A stretch of DNA of 43,679 nt. It comes from JAAYYF01 sp040255585 (lineage in GTDB: Bacteria > Deinococcota > Deinococci > Deinococcales > Trueperaceae). Positions 1 through 6,344 of this stretch are shown piece by piece. Position 1 is the first letter of the stretch, and each line of letters begins with the position of its first letter. A program made the translations under genes and the position numbers. The notes under the pieces are model-generated. The model searched no databases. It was given only the letters and a program-made list of their open reading frames with translations, and was not told the origin of the DNA. The DNA lies in assembly GCA_040255585.1 (NCBI GenBank), contig JBDZVI010000016.1, forward strand, positions 1 through 43,679. Reading direction: 5' to 3'.

Positions 1-2
1 GG

Positions 3-182
3 GTGTTCAGCCTCTCGGGTCATCCGTCGCTGTCCGTCCCGTGCGGCTTCGACCCGGACGGGCTTCCGTTAGGCCTGCAGTTGGCCACCAGGCACTTCGA
101 CGAGGCCACGCTGCTGCGGGTCGCGCACGCTTACGAGTCGCGCACGAGTTGGCATACCCGTCATCCTGTTGTCGACGCGTGA
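3..182 (+). CDS. Amidase (GatA/AMPS family), C-terminal fragment
   Basis: Only the last 59 codons lie in the window; the start is beyond the left edge. The frame reads SGHPSLSVPCGF, then DPDGLPLGLQLATRHFDE, ATLLRVAHAYE and finally TSWHTRHP before TGA at 180-182. This is the typical tail of amidase-signature hydrolases, in which the last strand and helix (G-x-P-x-G-x-Q-L, then the F-D-E-x-x-L-L-x-x-A helix) close the alpha/beta fold. The catalytic Ser-Ser-Lys triad is upstream and not visible, so substrate (glutamyl-tRNA amidotransferase A subunit, amide or carbamate hydrolase) cannot be decided. The ending W-H-x-R-x-P resembles amidases more than the GatA of GatCAB, but this is weak. Confidence 0.8.
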   Translation: MFSLSGHPSLSVPCGFDPDGLPLGLQLATRHFDEATLLRVAHAYESRTSWHTRHPVVDA

Positions 183-304
183 CCCAGGGCCATGAAGTAC
201 GGGGCGCACTGTTGCCAGTAGTTACTGTCGCCGGACTGCCTCGACGTTCGGCTCTGGCCAACTATCCTGTAGTGGCAACGCCAACGACGAGAGGAAGAAA
301 CACC

Positions 305-550
305 ATGCCCAAACCCACCGTCCAGATCCAGTACTGCGTCCCGTGCGGGCATCTGCCGCGCGCGCTTGACGTCCAGAAGTCCCTTCTCGAGCGCTTCGGT
401 CAGCGCATCGATGGCGTCATGCTCAAGACGGGCTCCGGCGGCATCTTCACCATCGACGTCGACGGCGAGCGCATCTACACGAAGCCGGACGAGTTCGACC
501 TCGACGCGATCGCGCAGACCATCGAAGCGCGCGCCGCGCAGGCCGCCTAA
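305..550 (+). CDS. Rdx family CxxC protein (SelW/SelT-like, cysteine form)
   Basis: This is an 81-residue protein. The N-terminal strand is followed by C-V-P-C at about residues 12-15, then RALDVQKSLLERFG, a glycine-rich turn (KTGSGGIFTIDVDG) and an acidic tail. This matches the thioredoxin-like Rdx fold of selenoprotein W relatives: beta strand, CxxC or CxxU, helix, G-G-x-F strand. Both active-site positions are cysteine (TGC), so no selenocysteine is needed. Family members are thought to act as small thiol redox partners; the client is unknown. ATG at 305 is preceded by GAGAGGAAG, a good ribosome site. A possible -10 (TATCCT, 263-268) lies upstream with no clear -35. A longer reading frame back to 41 is not credible because its first part overlaps the amidase end in another frame. 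Confidence 0.75.
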   Translation: MPKPTVQIQYCVPCGHLPRALDVQKSLLERFGQRIDGVMLKTGSGGIFTIDVDGERIYTKPDEFDLDAIAQTIEARAAQAA

Positions 551-570
551 GTCCGGCAGAGGTAGCCGCC

Positions 571-1527
571 ACGAAGGTCCTGTTCCCGACCAACGCCACG
601 TTCGATTTCTCGAGGCGGGATATGGGCGTCGAGTACGTGCCGTACGACCCGCTGCGGCGCGTTCCCACCGAGCAGCGCGACGCCGAGGTCCTCGTCGCCT
701 GGCTGAACCCGCCGTCTCGGCTTGCGGAGGCGGCGACCGACCTCCACGAGGTCAAGCTGGTCCAAGGCCTGATGGCCGGCGCCAACACGCTCGTGGCCGC
801 CGGCTTCGCCGAGGATGTGCCCATCTGCAACGGCCGCGGGCTGCACGACCAGCCCGTGGCTGAGCACACGGTCGCGCTCCTCCTGGCGGCCGCGCGTCGG
901 CTTCACCTCATGCGTGACGCTCAGCACGAGCGCCGGTGGTCCGGCGAGCTGGGCGGCGCCCAGCCCGATAGGAACCCCGCTGTCTTCACGACCCTGGACG
1001 CTTCCAACGTGACGATATGGGGCTTCGGGAGCATCGCCGCCAGGCTCGCGCCCATGCTCACTGCCCTCGGAGCCAGGGTGAGAGGTGTAGCCACGGCTCC
1101 GGGGACCCGCAACGGTTATCCGGTTGTCGGCCCTGACGGGCTGGACGGGCTATTGCCCGATACGGACGCGCTGGTGATGATCCTGCCCGCCTCGGACGCG
1201 ACATCCGGCGCGCTGGACGCCAGACGGCTGCAGCTGCTGCCCCGTCACGCCTGGGTCGTCAACGTCGGGCGCGGCAACGGCATCGACGAGGCCGCTCTCG
1301 TGCGTGCGCTCGAGGCCGGCGAGCTGGGCGGTGCGGCGCTCGACGTGTTCTCGGAGGAGCCGCTCCCGGCGTCGTCGCCGCTCTGGGCCTTGCCGAACGT
1401 GATCATCTCGCCGCACGCCGCCGGCGGACGGCCGCTTGGCGCCGACGCCTTCGTGCGCGAGAACGTGAGGCGGCTGCTGCGAGGCGAGCCGCTCCTCAAT
1501 GTCGTGGACCGCGCCAAAGGGTACTGA
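571..1527 (+). CDS. D-isomer-specific 2-hydroxyacid dehydrogenase, probable ACG start
   Basis: NAD(P)-dependent reduction of a 2-keto acid is the family reaction. Visible motifs, counted from 571: a dinucleotide-binding loop WGFGSIAARL, the segment VNVGRGNGIDEAALVRAL of the Rossmann domain, LDVFSEEPLP with the conserved acidic residue, and the catalytic histidine in ISPHAAGG. The first in-frame ATG is at 622, but translation from 571 gives TKVLFPTNATFDFSRRD, which supplies the missing first strand of the catalytic domain, and an AGAGG ribosome site sits at 558-562. No ATG, GTG or TTG exists between 550 and 571 in this frame, so either ACG is used or the base is an error. From 622 the product is 301 aa; from 571 it is 318 aa, closer to the family length of about 310-330. 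It follows the Rdx gene by 20 nt and may be cotranscribed. The substrate is not predictable. Confidence 0.85.
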   Translation, partial: TKVLFPTNATFDFSRRDMGVEYVPYDPLRRVPTEQRDAEVLVAWLNPPSRLAEAATDLHEVKLVQGLMAGANTLVAAGFAEDVPICNGRGLHDQPVAEHTVALLLAAARRLHLMRDAQHERRWSGELGGAQPDRNPAVFTTLDASNVTIWGFGSIAARLAPMLTALGARVRGVATAPGTRNGYPVVGPDGLDGLLPDTDALVMILPASDATSGALDARRLQLLPRHAWVVNVGRGNGIDEAALVRALEAGELGGAALDVFSEEPLPASSPLWALPNVIISPHAAGGRPLGADAFVRENVRRLLRGEPLLNVVDRAKGY

Positions 1528-1545
1528 GCGCAAGGGTACCGAGCG
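1517..1545 (+). repeat. 14-bp imperfect direct repeat across a stop codon
   Basis: AAGGGTACTGAGCG (1517-1530) is followed after one base by AAGGGTACCGAGCG (1532-1545). The first copy contains the TGA of the dehydrogenase gene; the second copy has CGA instead. It looks like a small tandem duplication with one later substitution. Confidence 0.7.
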
Positions 1546-1643
1546 ACCCATCGCACGGCCCGCGCGCCACACGGTGGCGGCTCACGAACCGGCGCTTGGT
1601 GAGAGGGGCTCCTCGGGGCTAAGGGTGGTCCGGCGCGCGACCT

Positions 1644-1946
1644 TCACCTCTCCAGCTCGAGCCCCATGTCCTCCCATAGATGAACGCCGCCATCCAGGTT
1701 GGCGACCTCGCCGAAGCCGCGGCGGTCCAGGTAGGCCGCGGCAGAGGCGGAGCGCGAACCGCTGGCGCACACGAGCACCAGCGGGGCAGTCAGCTCATCC
1801 AGGCGCGCCACGAACTCGCCCAGGGGGATGTTCGTGGAGTCGGGCAGGTGTCCGGCGGCGAACTCCCACGGCTCGCGCACGTCGACCACCTGGGCGCCGC
1901 GCTCGCGCCAGCCGGCTACGTCTTGGGGAAGGATGTCTTCGTACAC
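1644..1946 (-). CDS. Single-domain rhodanese-like sulfurtransferase
   Basis: About 100 residues forming one rhodanese domain. The catalytic loop is C-A-S-G-S-R-S (about residues 60-66) with the active cysteine that carries a persulfide; upstream are VDVREPWEFAAGHLPDSTNIP, the usual substrate-fold signature, and downstream the LDGGVHLWEDMG helix. Such GlpE/PspE-like proteins pass sulfane sulfur to cyanide, thioredoxin or other acceptors. There is no signal peptide, so it should be cytoplasmic. Two adjacent GTG codons (1947-1949 and 1944-1946) could start it; no ribosome site is present, but TAGAAT lies 6 nt upstream of the second, suggesting a leaderless message starting at 1946. It is divergent from the VapB gene and stands alone. 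Confidence 0.85.
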   Translation of the reverse strand: MYEDILPQDVAGWRERGAQVVDVREPWEFAAGHLPDSTNIPLGEFVARLDELTAPLVLVCASGSRSASAAAYLDRRGFGEVANLDGGVHLWEDMGLELER

Positions 1947-1952
1947 CACGCG

Positions 1953-1958
1953 ATTCTA
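1953..1958 (-). promoter_or_regulatory. -10 box TAGAAT, leaderless start of rhodanese gene
   Basis: On the minus strand TAGAAT ends 6 nt before the second of two GTG codons. No Shine-Dalgarno sequence is present between them, and no convincing -35 box is seen. The same TAGAAT-N6-start layout recurs at 12094-12099 and 40410-40415. Confidence 0.45.
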
Positions 1959-2018
1959 GTCGCGCTGGCCGTCCGAGAGGCGTACATACGAACGACCGGA
2001 TCATCGTCTCACTTGTGA

Positions 2019-2024
2019 TACATT
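2019..2024 (+). promoter_or_regulatory. Putative -10 box for the vapBC pair
   Basis: TACATT lies 5 nt before the GTG start of the antitoxin gene and there is no Shine-Dalgarno sequence. No good -35 box can be seen. Confidence 0.35.
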
Positions 2025-2029
2025 GCGAT

Positions 2030-2272
2030 GTGGCAGGTAACGCCGTTGGTGTCCGAGAACTGCGCAACCACGGGGGCAGCGTGCTGGAGCGCGTGCAGGC
2101 CGGGGAGGAGATCGTCGTCACGAAATCCGGGCGCCCCGTCGCCGTCCTCAAGCCTCTGAAGCCGGCCGCTCTGGAGAAGGCCGCTCTGCTGGCGAGGTGG
2201 CGGGCGCTTCCTACGCTGGACCTCGGCGGGCTGCGCGAAGACCTCGACCGCGTGCTGGATGCGGCGTTATGA
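2030..2272 (+). CDS. vapB: Phd/YefM (VapB-like) antitoxin
   Basis: An 80-residue protein beginning at GTG 2030. It reads VGVRELRNHGGSVLERVQAGEEIVVT, then KSGRPVAVLKPL, the Phd/YefM fold used as DNA-binding antitoxin, followed by a short charged C-terminal region (about residues 48-80) expected to wrap the toxin. Its stop overlaps the ATG of the PIN toxin gene by 4 nt (ATGA), the standard arrangement. No ribosome site is seen; TACATT at 2019-2024 sits 5 nt upstream of the GTG, so a leaderless transcript is likely. GTG 2015 is an alternative start. Family role: neutralises the toxin and represses the pair's own promoter. Confidence 0.85.
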   Translation: MAGNAVGVRELRNHGGSVLERVQAGEEIVVTKSGRPVAVLKPLKPAALEKAALLARWRALPTLDLGGLREDLDRVLDAAL

Positions 2273-2694
2273 GCAACGTGCGCTCGCCGACCGCGGCCGC
2301 AGATGCCGTTGGGCTGCTTGACACGAGCGTGGTCATCCGGCTTCCGCAGCTTGTGCAAGAAGACCTACCGGAGCGCCCGCTGATCTCGGCCATCACGCTG
2401 GCCGAACTCTCGGTAGCGCCGTTGGTGGCGACGACCCCGCAGGAGCGCGCCGCCAGGCAGTTGGTACTGCAGCAGGCCGAGGCCGACTTCGAGCCGCTGC
2501 CGTTCGATGCGGGTGCCGCCAGGGCTTTCGGTCAGGTCGCTGCCTCCCTGAGGAGGGGCGGCCGTAAGGTCAAAGCGCGGAGCTACGACGCGATGATCGC
2601 TGCCATCGCGCTGGCCAATCGGTTGCCCGTCTACACCGCCAACCCTGACGATTTCGAGGGCATCGACGGCTTGACCGTGCGAGTGGTCCAGTAG
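2269..2694 (+). CDS. vapC: PIN-domain toxin, VapC-like ribonuclease
   Basis: A 141-residue protein. The acidic residues expected for the PIN metal site are visible: D in GLLDTSVVIR (about 18), E in ITLAELSVAP (about 46), D in SYDAMIAAIA (about 107) and D in TANPDDFEG (about 126). Family members cut tRNA or rRNA using Mg2+ until bound by the antitoxin. ATG 2269 overlaps the antitoxin stop, so translation is probably coupled. The 14 residues before the first strand are longer than usual and low in complexity; nothing else is odd. The gene is followed by 71 nt before the convergent sugar permease gene. Confidence 0.87.
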   Translation: MSNVRSPTAAADAVGLLDTSVVIRLPQLVQEDLPERPLISAITLAELSVAPLVATTPQERAARQLVLQQAEADFEPLPFDAGAARAFGQVAASLRRGGRKVKARSYDAMIAAIALANRLPVYTANPDDFEGIDGLTVRVVQ

Positions 2695-2765
2695 GGCGCC
2701 GGTTGGTCGAGTGCCGCTCGCGAGGCCCCGGGCCGAGAGGCGCGCGAAGCCCATCTGAGGACCGC

Positions 2766-4040
2766 TCAACCGGCCGCCCCGCGGCGCCTGATCACGACGT
2801 CCACGAAGATGGACGCGAGCAGAACGATGGCGGTCGCGATGAGTTGGATGGCCGCGCTGAGGCCAAGGAGCGCCATGCCGTTGACGATGGCCGCGATCAC
2901 CACCCCACCGAGCACGGCGTGCAGCGGGTGCCCGCGCCCTCCGAAGAGGCTCGTGCCTCCGATTACGGCCGTGGCGACTACGTACAGGACGATGGTGCCG
3001 CCGTCGAAGCTCGTCGACATGGAGCGCAGGCGCGAGGCGTACACGATGCCGCCCACCCCGGCCGTCATGCCGGCGAACGTGAACGCGAGCGTGCGGACCC
3101 ACCCGAGCGCTATGCCGGCGCGCCGAGCCGCTTCGGCGTTGCCGCCGATGGCGTAGACGTAGCGCCCGAAGCGCGTGCGCGTGAGGACGGTCGACCATAA
3201 CAGGAGGACCGCGAACACCAGGGGGATCACGTAAGGCATCCCGCGCAGAGTGTACGGTCCGACCCCTCGGTTCGCGTTGGTCAGTAGCGCGATGACGGCG
3301 GCGGCAGCGACCACGCCGAGCACGTTCAGGACCGTGGTCGAAGGCCGTGGCGCGGCTACGCCCGTGAGGCGCCGGTTCGCATCGCCCCTGACGGTGATGG
3401 CGGCGTAGACCACGGCGACGACGGCGACCAACAACCAACCCGCGAGCGGCGGGATGGTGCCGTTGGCGATGCCGTTGATGGTCGCGTTCGGGATGGGGAT
3501 CGTGCCGCCCGTTCCGAGGATGATGATCATCACGCCCTGCCAGCCGAGCAGGCCGGCAAGTGTGACCACGAACGACGGGAGCCGCAGGCGCGTGACGAGA
3601 CTGCCCTGCAGGAACCCGATGGCGCCCGTGGCGAGGAGCGCCGTCATAACGGCCGACCACCAGGGCCAGCCCGTGCGCGCCTGGACGAGCTCCGTGACGA
3701 TCACCCCGCCGATACCGGCCACGTAGCCGAGCGAGAGGTCGATCTCGCCGAGGAGGAGCACGAACACCTCGCCCATCCCGATGAGCATGAAGACGGACGC
3801 CTGCACGAAGAGGTTGACGAGGTTGCCCGTCGATAGGAAGCGATCGTTGAGCGACTGGAAGATGATGGCGATGACGATGACGCCGATCAGCACGGGCAGG
3901 ACGTTCGTGCCGCCAGCGCCCGTCGTGCGCCTCTGGGTACGGGTCTCAGGCGTGCCGGTCGCATCGGGGACAGGGCCCCTCTCGAGTTCGGCGGCGTCCT
4001 GGACGGCGGCGTCCGATTGGGCGCCCGTGTTGGTCGTCAT
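2766..4040 (-). CDS. Sugar ABC transporter permease, xylose type (XylH-like)
   Basis: A 424-residue membrane protein of the BPD_transp_2 family. After a polar N-terminus (about 45 residues) come many hydrophobic helices; the segment SLNDRFLSTGNLVNL, then IGMGEVFVLLLGEIDLSLGY, is the conserved substrate-path region of XylH/RbsC permeases, and the cytoplasmic loop GGNAEAARRAGI contacts the ATPase. A periplasm-side insertion between helices (about residues 200-250) is typical of XylH. ATG at 4038-4040 overlaps the ATPase stop (ATGA). It is the last gene of a binding protein-ATPase-permease set transcribed leftwards. Confidence 0.9.
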   Translation of the reverse strand: MTTNTGAQSDAAVQDAAELERGPVPDATGTPETRTQRRTTGAGGTNVLPVLIGVIVIAIIFQSLNDRFLSTGNLVNLFVQASVFMLIGMGEVFVLLLGEIDLSLGYVAGIGGVIVTELVQARTGWPWWSAVMTALLATGAIGFLQGSLVTRLRLPSFVVTLAGLLGWQGVMIIILGTGGTIPIPNATINGIANGTIPPLAGWLLVAVVAVVYAAITVRGDANRRLTGVAAPRPSTTVLNVLGVVAAAAVIALLTNANRGVGPYTLRGMPYVIPLVFAVLLLWSTVLTRTRFGRYVYAIGGNAEAARRAGIALGWVRTLAFTFAGMTAGVGGIVYASRLRSMSTSFDGGTIVLYVVATAVIGGTSLFGGRGHPLHAVLGGVVIAAIVNGMALLGLSAAIQLIATAIVLLASIFVDVVIRRRGAAG

Positions 4041-4816
4041 GCTGCCCGCGCCTTCCCCGTGGTCATGAGCTCCACCACCGTCTGCACGTCGGTGTCGGCG
4101 GTCGGCCCCTCGCTGACCACCCTGCCGAGGCGCATGACGGCGATCCGGTCGGCCACGGCGAAGACGTCCGTGAGGTTGTGGGAGATGAGGAGGACCCCGA
4201 GGCCCCGTTCGGCCAGGCGCCTGACAAGGTTCAGCACCTGACGCGTCTGGGCGACGCCGAGGGCGGCCGTCGGCTCGTCGAGGATGACGAGCTTGGAGTT
4301 CCACATCACGGCCTTCGCGACCGCGACGGACTGGCGTTGGCCACCGGACAGCGAGGCGACCGGCAGGCGCACGGACTGGACGGTCGTCACCTGCAGGTCG
4401 GCGAGCGTGCGCATGGCCGCCCGCTCCATCGCGTCCTCGTCCAGGAAGCCGCGCCTCACCGACTCGCGGCCGAGGAACATGTTCTGCACCACGTCGAGGT
4501 TGTCGCATAGCGCCAGGTCCTGGTAGACGACCTCGATGCCGAGGTCGGCCGACTCGCGCGGCGTGCGCGGCCGCACGGGGCGGCCCTCCCAGAACATCTG
4601 CCCCTCGTCCGGCAGGTGCGTGCCGGCGATGACCTTGACGGTGACGGACTTGCCCGCCCCGTTGTCTCCCACCAGCGCCGTCACCCGGGCGGCCGGGATG
4701 GCGAGGTCGACGCCCCGCATTGCGTGCACGGCGCCGAAGCGCTTGCGCACGTCCACCAGGCGCAGGAGCGGCTCGGCAGCCGCTCCAAATGGTCGCCGAG
4801 CCGACTCGTCACTCAC
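4037..4816 (-). CDS. Sugar ABC transporter ATP-binding protein, single domain
   Basis: A 259-residue nucleotide-binding subunit with Walker A GDNGAGKS (about 50-57), Q-loop VYQDLAL, signature LSGGQRQ (about 155), Walker B LVILDEPTAALG and the H-loop LLISHNL. It powers the neighbouring XylH-like permease. XylG and RbsA carry two fused ATPase domains of about 500 residues; this protein has one, like FrcA-type subunits, so it presumably works as a homodimer. The binding-protein gene ends 9 nt upstream. Confidence 0.92.
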   Translation of the reverse strand: MSDESARRPFGAAAEPLLRLVDVRKRFGAVHAMRGVDLAIPAARVTALVGDNGAGKSVTVKVIAGTHLPDEGQMFWEGRPVRPRTPRESADLGIEVVYQDLALCDNLDVVQNMFLGRESVRRGFLDEDAMERAAMRTLADLQVTTVQSVRLPVASLSGGQRQSVAVAKAVMWNSKLVILDEPTAALGVAQTRQVLNLVRRLAERGLGVLLISHNLTDVFAVADRIAVMRLGRVVSEGPTADTDVQTVVELMTTGKARAA

Positions 4817-4825
4817 CTCGTCGCC

Positions 4826-5998
4826 CTACTGCCCGATCCCGGCGGCTTTGCACTCGTCGGTAAGCCCGGCGCAGAGGTCAGCCGCTTTCTGGAAGCCGTC
4901 CTTCACGACCGTGTCCGCCATGTTCCCTGGCGTGACCCAGATCGGGGTGAGGAGGACCGACTGCACGTCCGCGTTCGCCTCCGAATCGTTGGTGACGCCG
5001 TTCACGAGCGATTCGGGCGGCGTGACGCCCGCGCGCAGGAAGACGGCCAGGGCCGCCGCGGCCTGCGCCTCGAGGTTGATGGGCTTGTAGACGGTGCCGC
5101 ACTGGTAGCCGGCGATGACGTTCTGCAGGCCTTGCACGGTGGCGTCCTGGCCGGTGGTCGGGAACGTCTTGACCGGCACCCCCAGGGTCTTGAGGTACGA
5201 GATGACGGCGTTGGCGTTGTCGTCGTTGGGGGTGATCACCGCGTTGATGTCGCTATGCGCCGTGTATTGGCCCTCGAAGGTGGTGCGCGCCTGGGCGGGG
5301 TCCCACGTGCCGGCCGGCTCGCCGACGAGCGTGTACGTGCCGGCGTTCACGAGCGGGTCTACGACGGAGTGGTAGCCCTGCGCGAAGAGCGTGGCGTTGT
5401 TGTCCGTCGGGGCGCCGTTCATGATCAGGACGTGCGGGTCGGAGACGCCCCACGCCTGCACGCACGCGACGAAGCCGTCGCCGATGAGCTTGCCGACCTG
5501 CACGTTATCGAAGCTCACGTAGTAGGCGCGCGAGCCGCCGAGGGTCAGGCGGTCGTAGTCGATGACCTTGACGCCGTGGTCGAGCGCGTACTGCTCGATG
5601 GAGGCCCCGACGCCCGAGGAGATGGGGTCGACTAGGAGCACCGTTGCGCCCTGGGTGATGGCGGCCTGCGCCTGCGTGAGCTGCGTCGACTCGCTGCCTT
5701 GCGCGTTGGTGATGATCACGTCGGCGTCGGGTACGCCCGCCGCATGGAACGCCTGCTTGAGGAACGGTTCGTCGAACGCTGTGTACCTGGCCGAGGTCGT
5801 CGTCTCCGGCAGGAGCACGCCGACCTTCCCTTGGCCTTGGGCTGCCAGCTCCGTCAGGGCCGCCATGGCCGAGAAGTCGCTTGTGAACGAATCGACCGCT
5901 ATCGAGGAGGCGTCCTGCGCCCAGGCCAGGCTGCCCGAGACGAGGGCAAGCAGCGCCAAGCGTAGGAACCGCCACGAGGACCGCATGCTTACTTGCAT
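4826..5998 (-). CDS. Periplasmic sugar-binding protein, xylose type (XylF-like)
   Basis: A 390-residue exported protein. A signal peptide covers about residues 1-27, with cleavage likely after AWA. The mature part contains KVGVLLPETTTSARY, DYDRLTLGG, YYVSFDNVQVG, NGAPTDNNATLFAQGY and TGQDATVQGLQNVIAG, all close to XylF-type binding proteins of the Peripla_BP_4 fold. It should deliver D-xylose or a related pentose or hexose to the ATPase and permease encoded downstream. ATG 5998 has GGGAG about 12 nt upstream; an internal ATG at 5986 is possible. The gene leads the transport operon, behind a 346-nt hairpin-rich leader. Confidence 0.9.
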   Translation of the reverse strand: MQVSMRSSWRFLRLALLALVSGSLAWAQDASSIAVDSFTSDFSAMAALTELAAQGQGKVGVLLPETTTSARYTAFDEPFLKQAFHAAGVPDADVIITNAQGSESTQLTQAQAAITQGATVLLVDPISSGVGASIEQYALDHGVKVIDYDRLTLGGSRAYYVSFDNVQVGKLIGDGFVACVQAWGVSDPHVLIMNGAPTDNNATLFAQGYHSVVDPLVNAGTYTLVGEPAGTWDPAQARTTFEGQYTAHSDINAVITPNDDNANAVISYLKTLGVPVKTFPTTGQDATVQGLQNVIAGYQCGTVYKPINLEAQAAAALAVFLRAGVTPPESLVNGVTNDSEANADVQSVLLTPIWVTPGNMADTVVKDGFQKAADLCAGLTDECKAAGIGQ

Positions 5999-6079
5999 GA
6001 TCGCCGGCTTTCTCCCTGACGAACCGCGTCATCGGGGTCCCGGCCGGTGTTGGCTGCATGTCTTGGCTGCTGCGGGCGG

Positions 6080-6152
6080 CTGGCCCTAGCGGCCAGGGTC
6101 CGCTGCCGAGCCTCGGCGCTGGCAGCGCGCCTGTCGGGCAGGGCCGCCTGCC
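6080..6152 (-). promoter_or_regulatory. Three GC-rich hairpins in the xylF-like leader
   Basis: Within the 346-nt stretch without a gene (5999-6344) three stem-loops occur: CTGGCC/GGCCAG at 6080-6096 (5-nt loop), CGCTGCC/GGCAGCG at 6101-6127 (with an alternative inner stem GCCGAG/CTCGGC), and GGCAGG/CCTGCC at 6137-6152 (4-nt loop). They could terminate transcription from the large ATPase gene upstream or shape the leader of the sugar operon. None is followed by a T-tract. No confident promoter was found here. Confidence 0.4.
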
Positions 6153-6259
6153 ATCAGGGAGGCTCGGCGGCACGTACCCGAAGCGCCCGTAAGCTTAGCG
6201 CCGAGCGATGAAGGAGGGGTGTCTCAACGGTCACGGAAGGTGTCACGGTGTAGGGCATG

Positions 6260-6301
6260 CTGGTCTAGCCACGATGTCCGCTGGTCTAGCCACGATGTCC
6301 G
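6260..6301. repeat. Perfect 21-bp tandem duplication
   Basis: CTGGTCTAGCCACGATGTCC plus one G occurs twice head to tail (6260-6280 and 6281-6301) with no mismatch. It lies about 260 nt upstream of the sugar-binding protein gene and about 45 nt downstream of the large ATPase gene's stop. It may be a doubled operator or a recent slippage duplication. Confidence 0.85.
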
Positions 6302-6344
6302 CCCGCGTCCCGAAGGGCGCCCGAGCGGCGGTACGGCCCAGCGT

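Noticed and set aside
41..304. Long N-terminal extension of the Rdx protein
   Set aside because: It overlaps the amidase end in another frame and is unlike any Rdx protein; the ATG at 305 has a good ribosome site.
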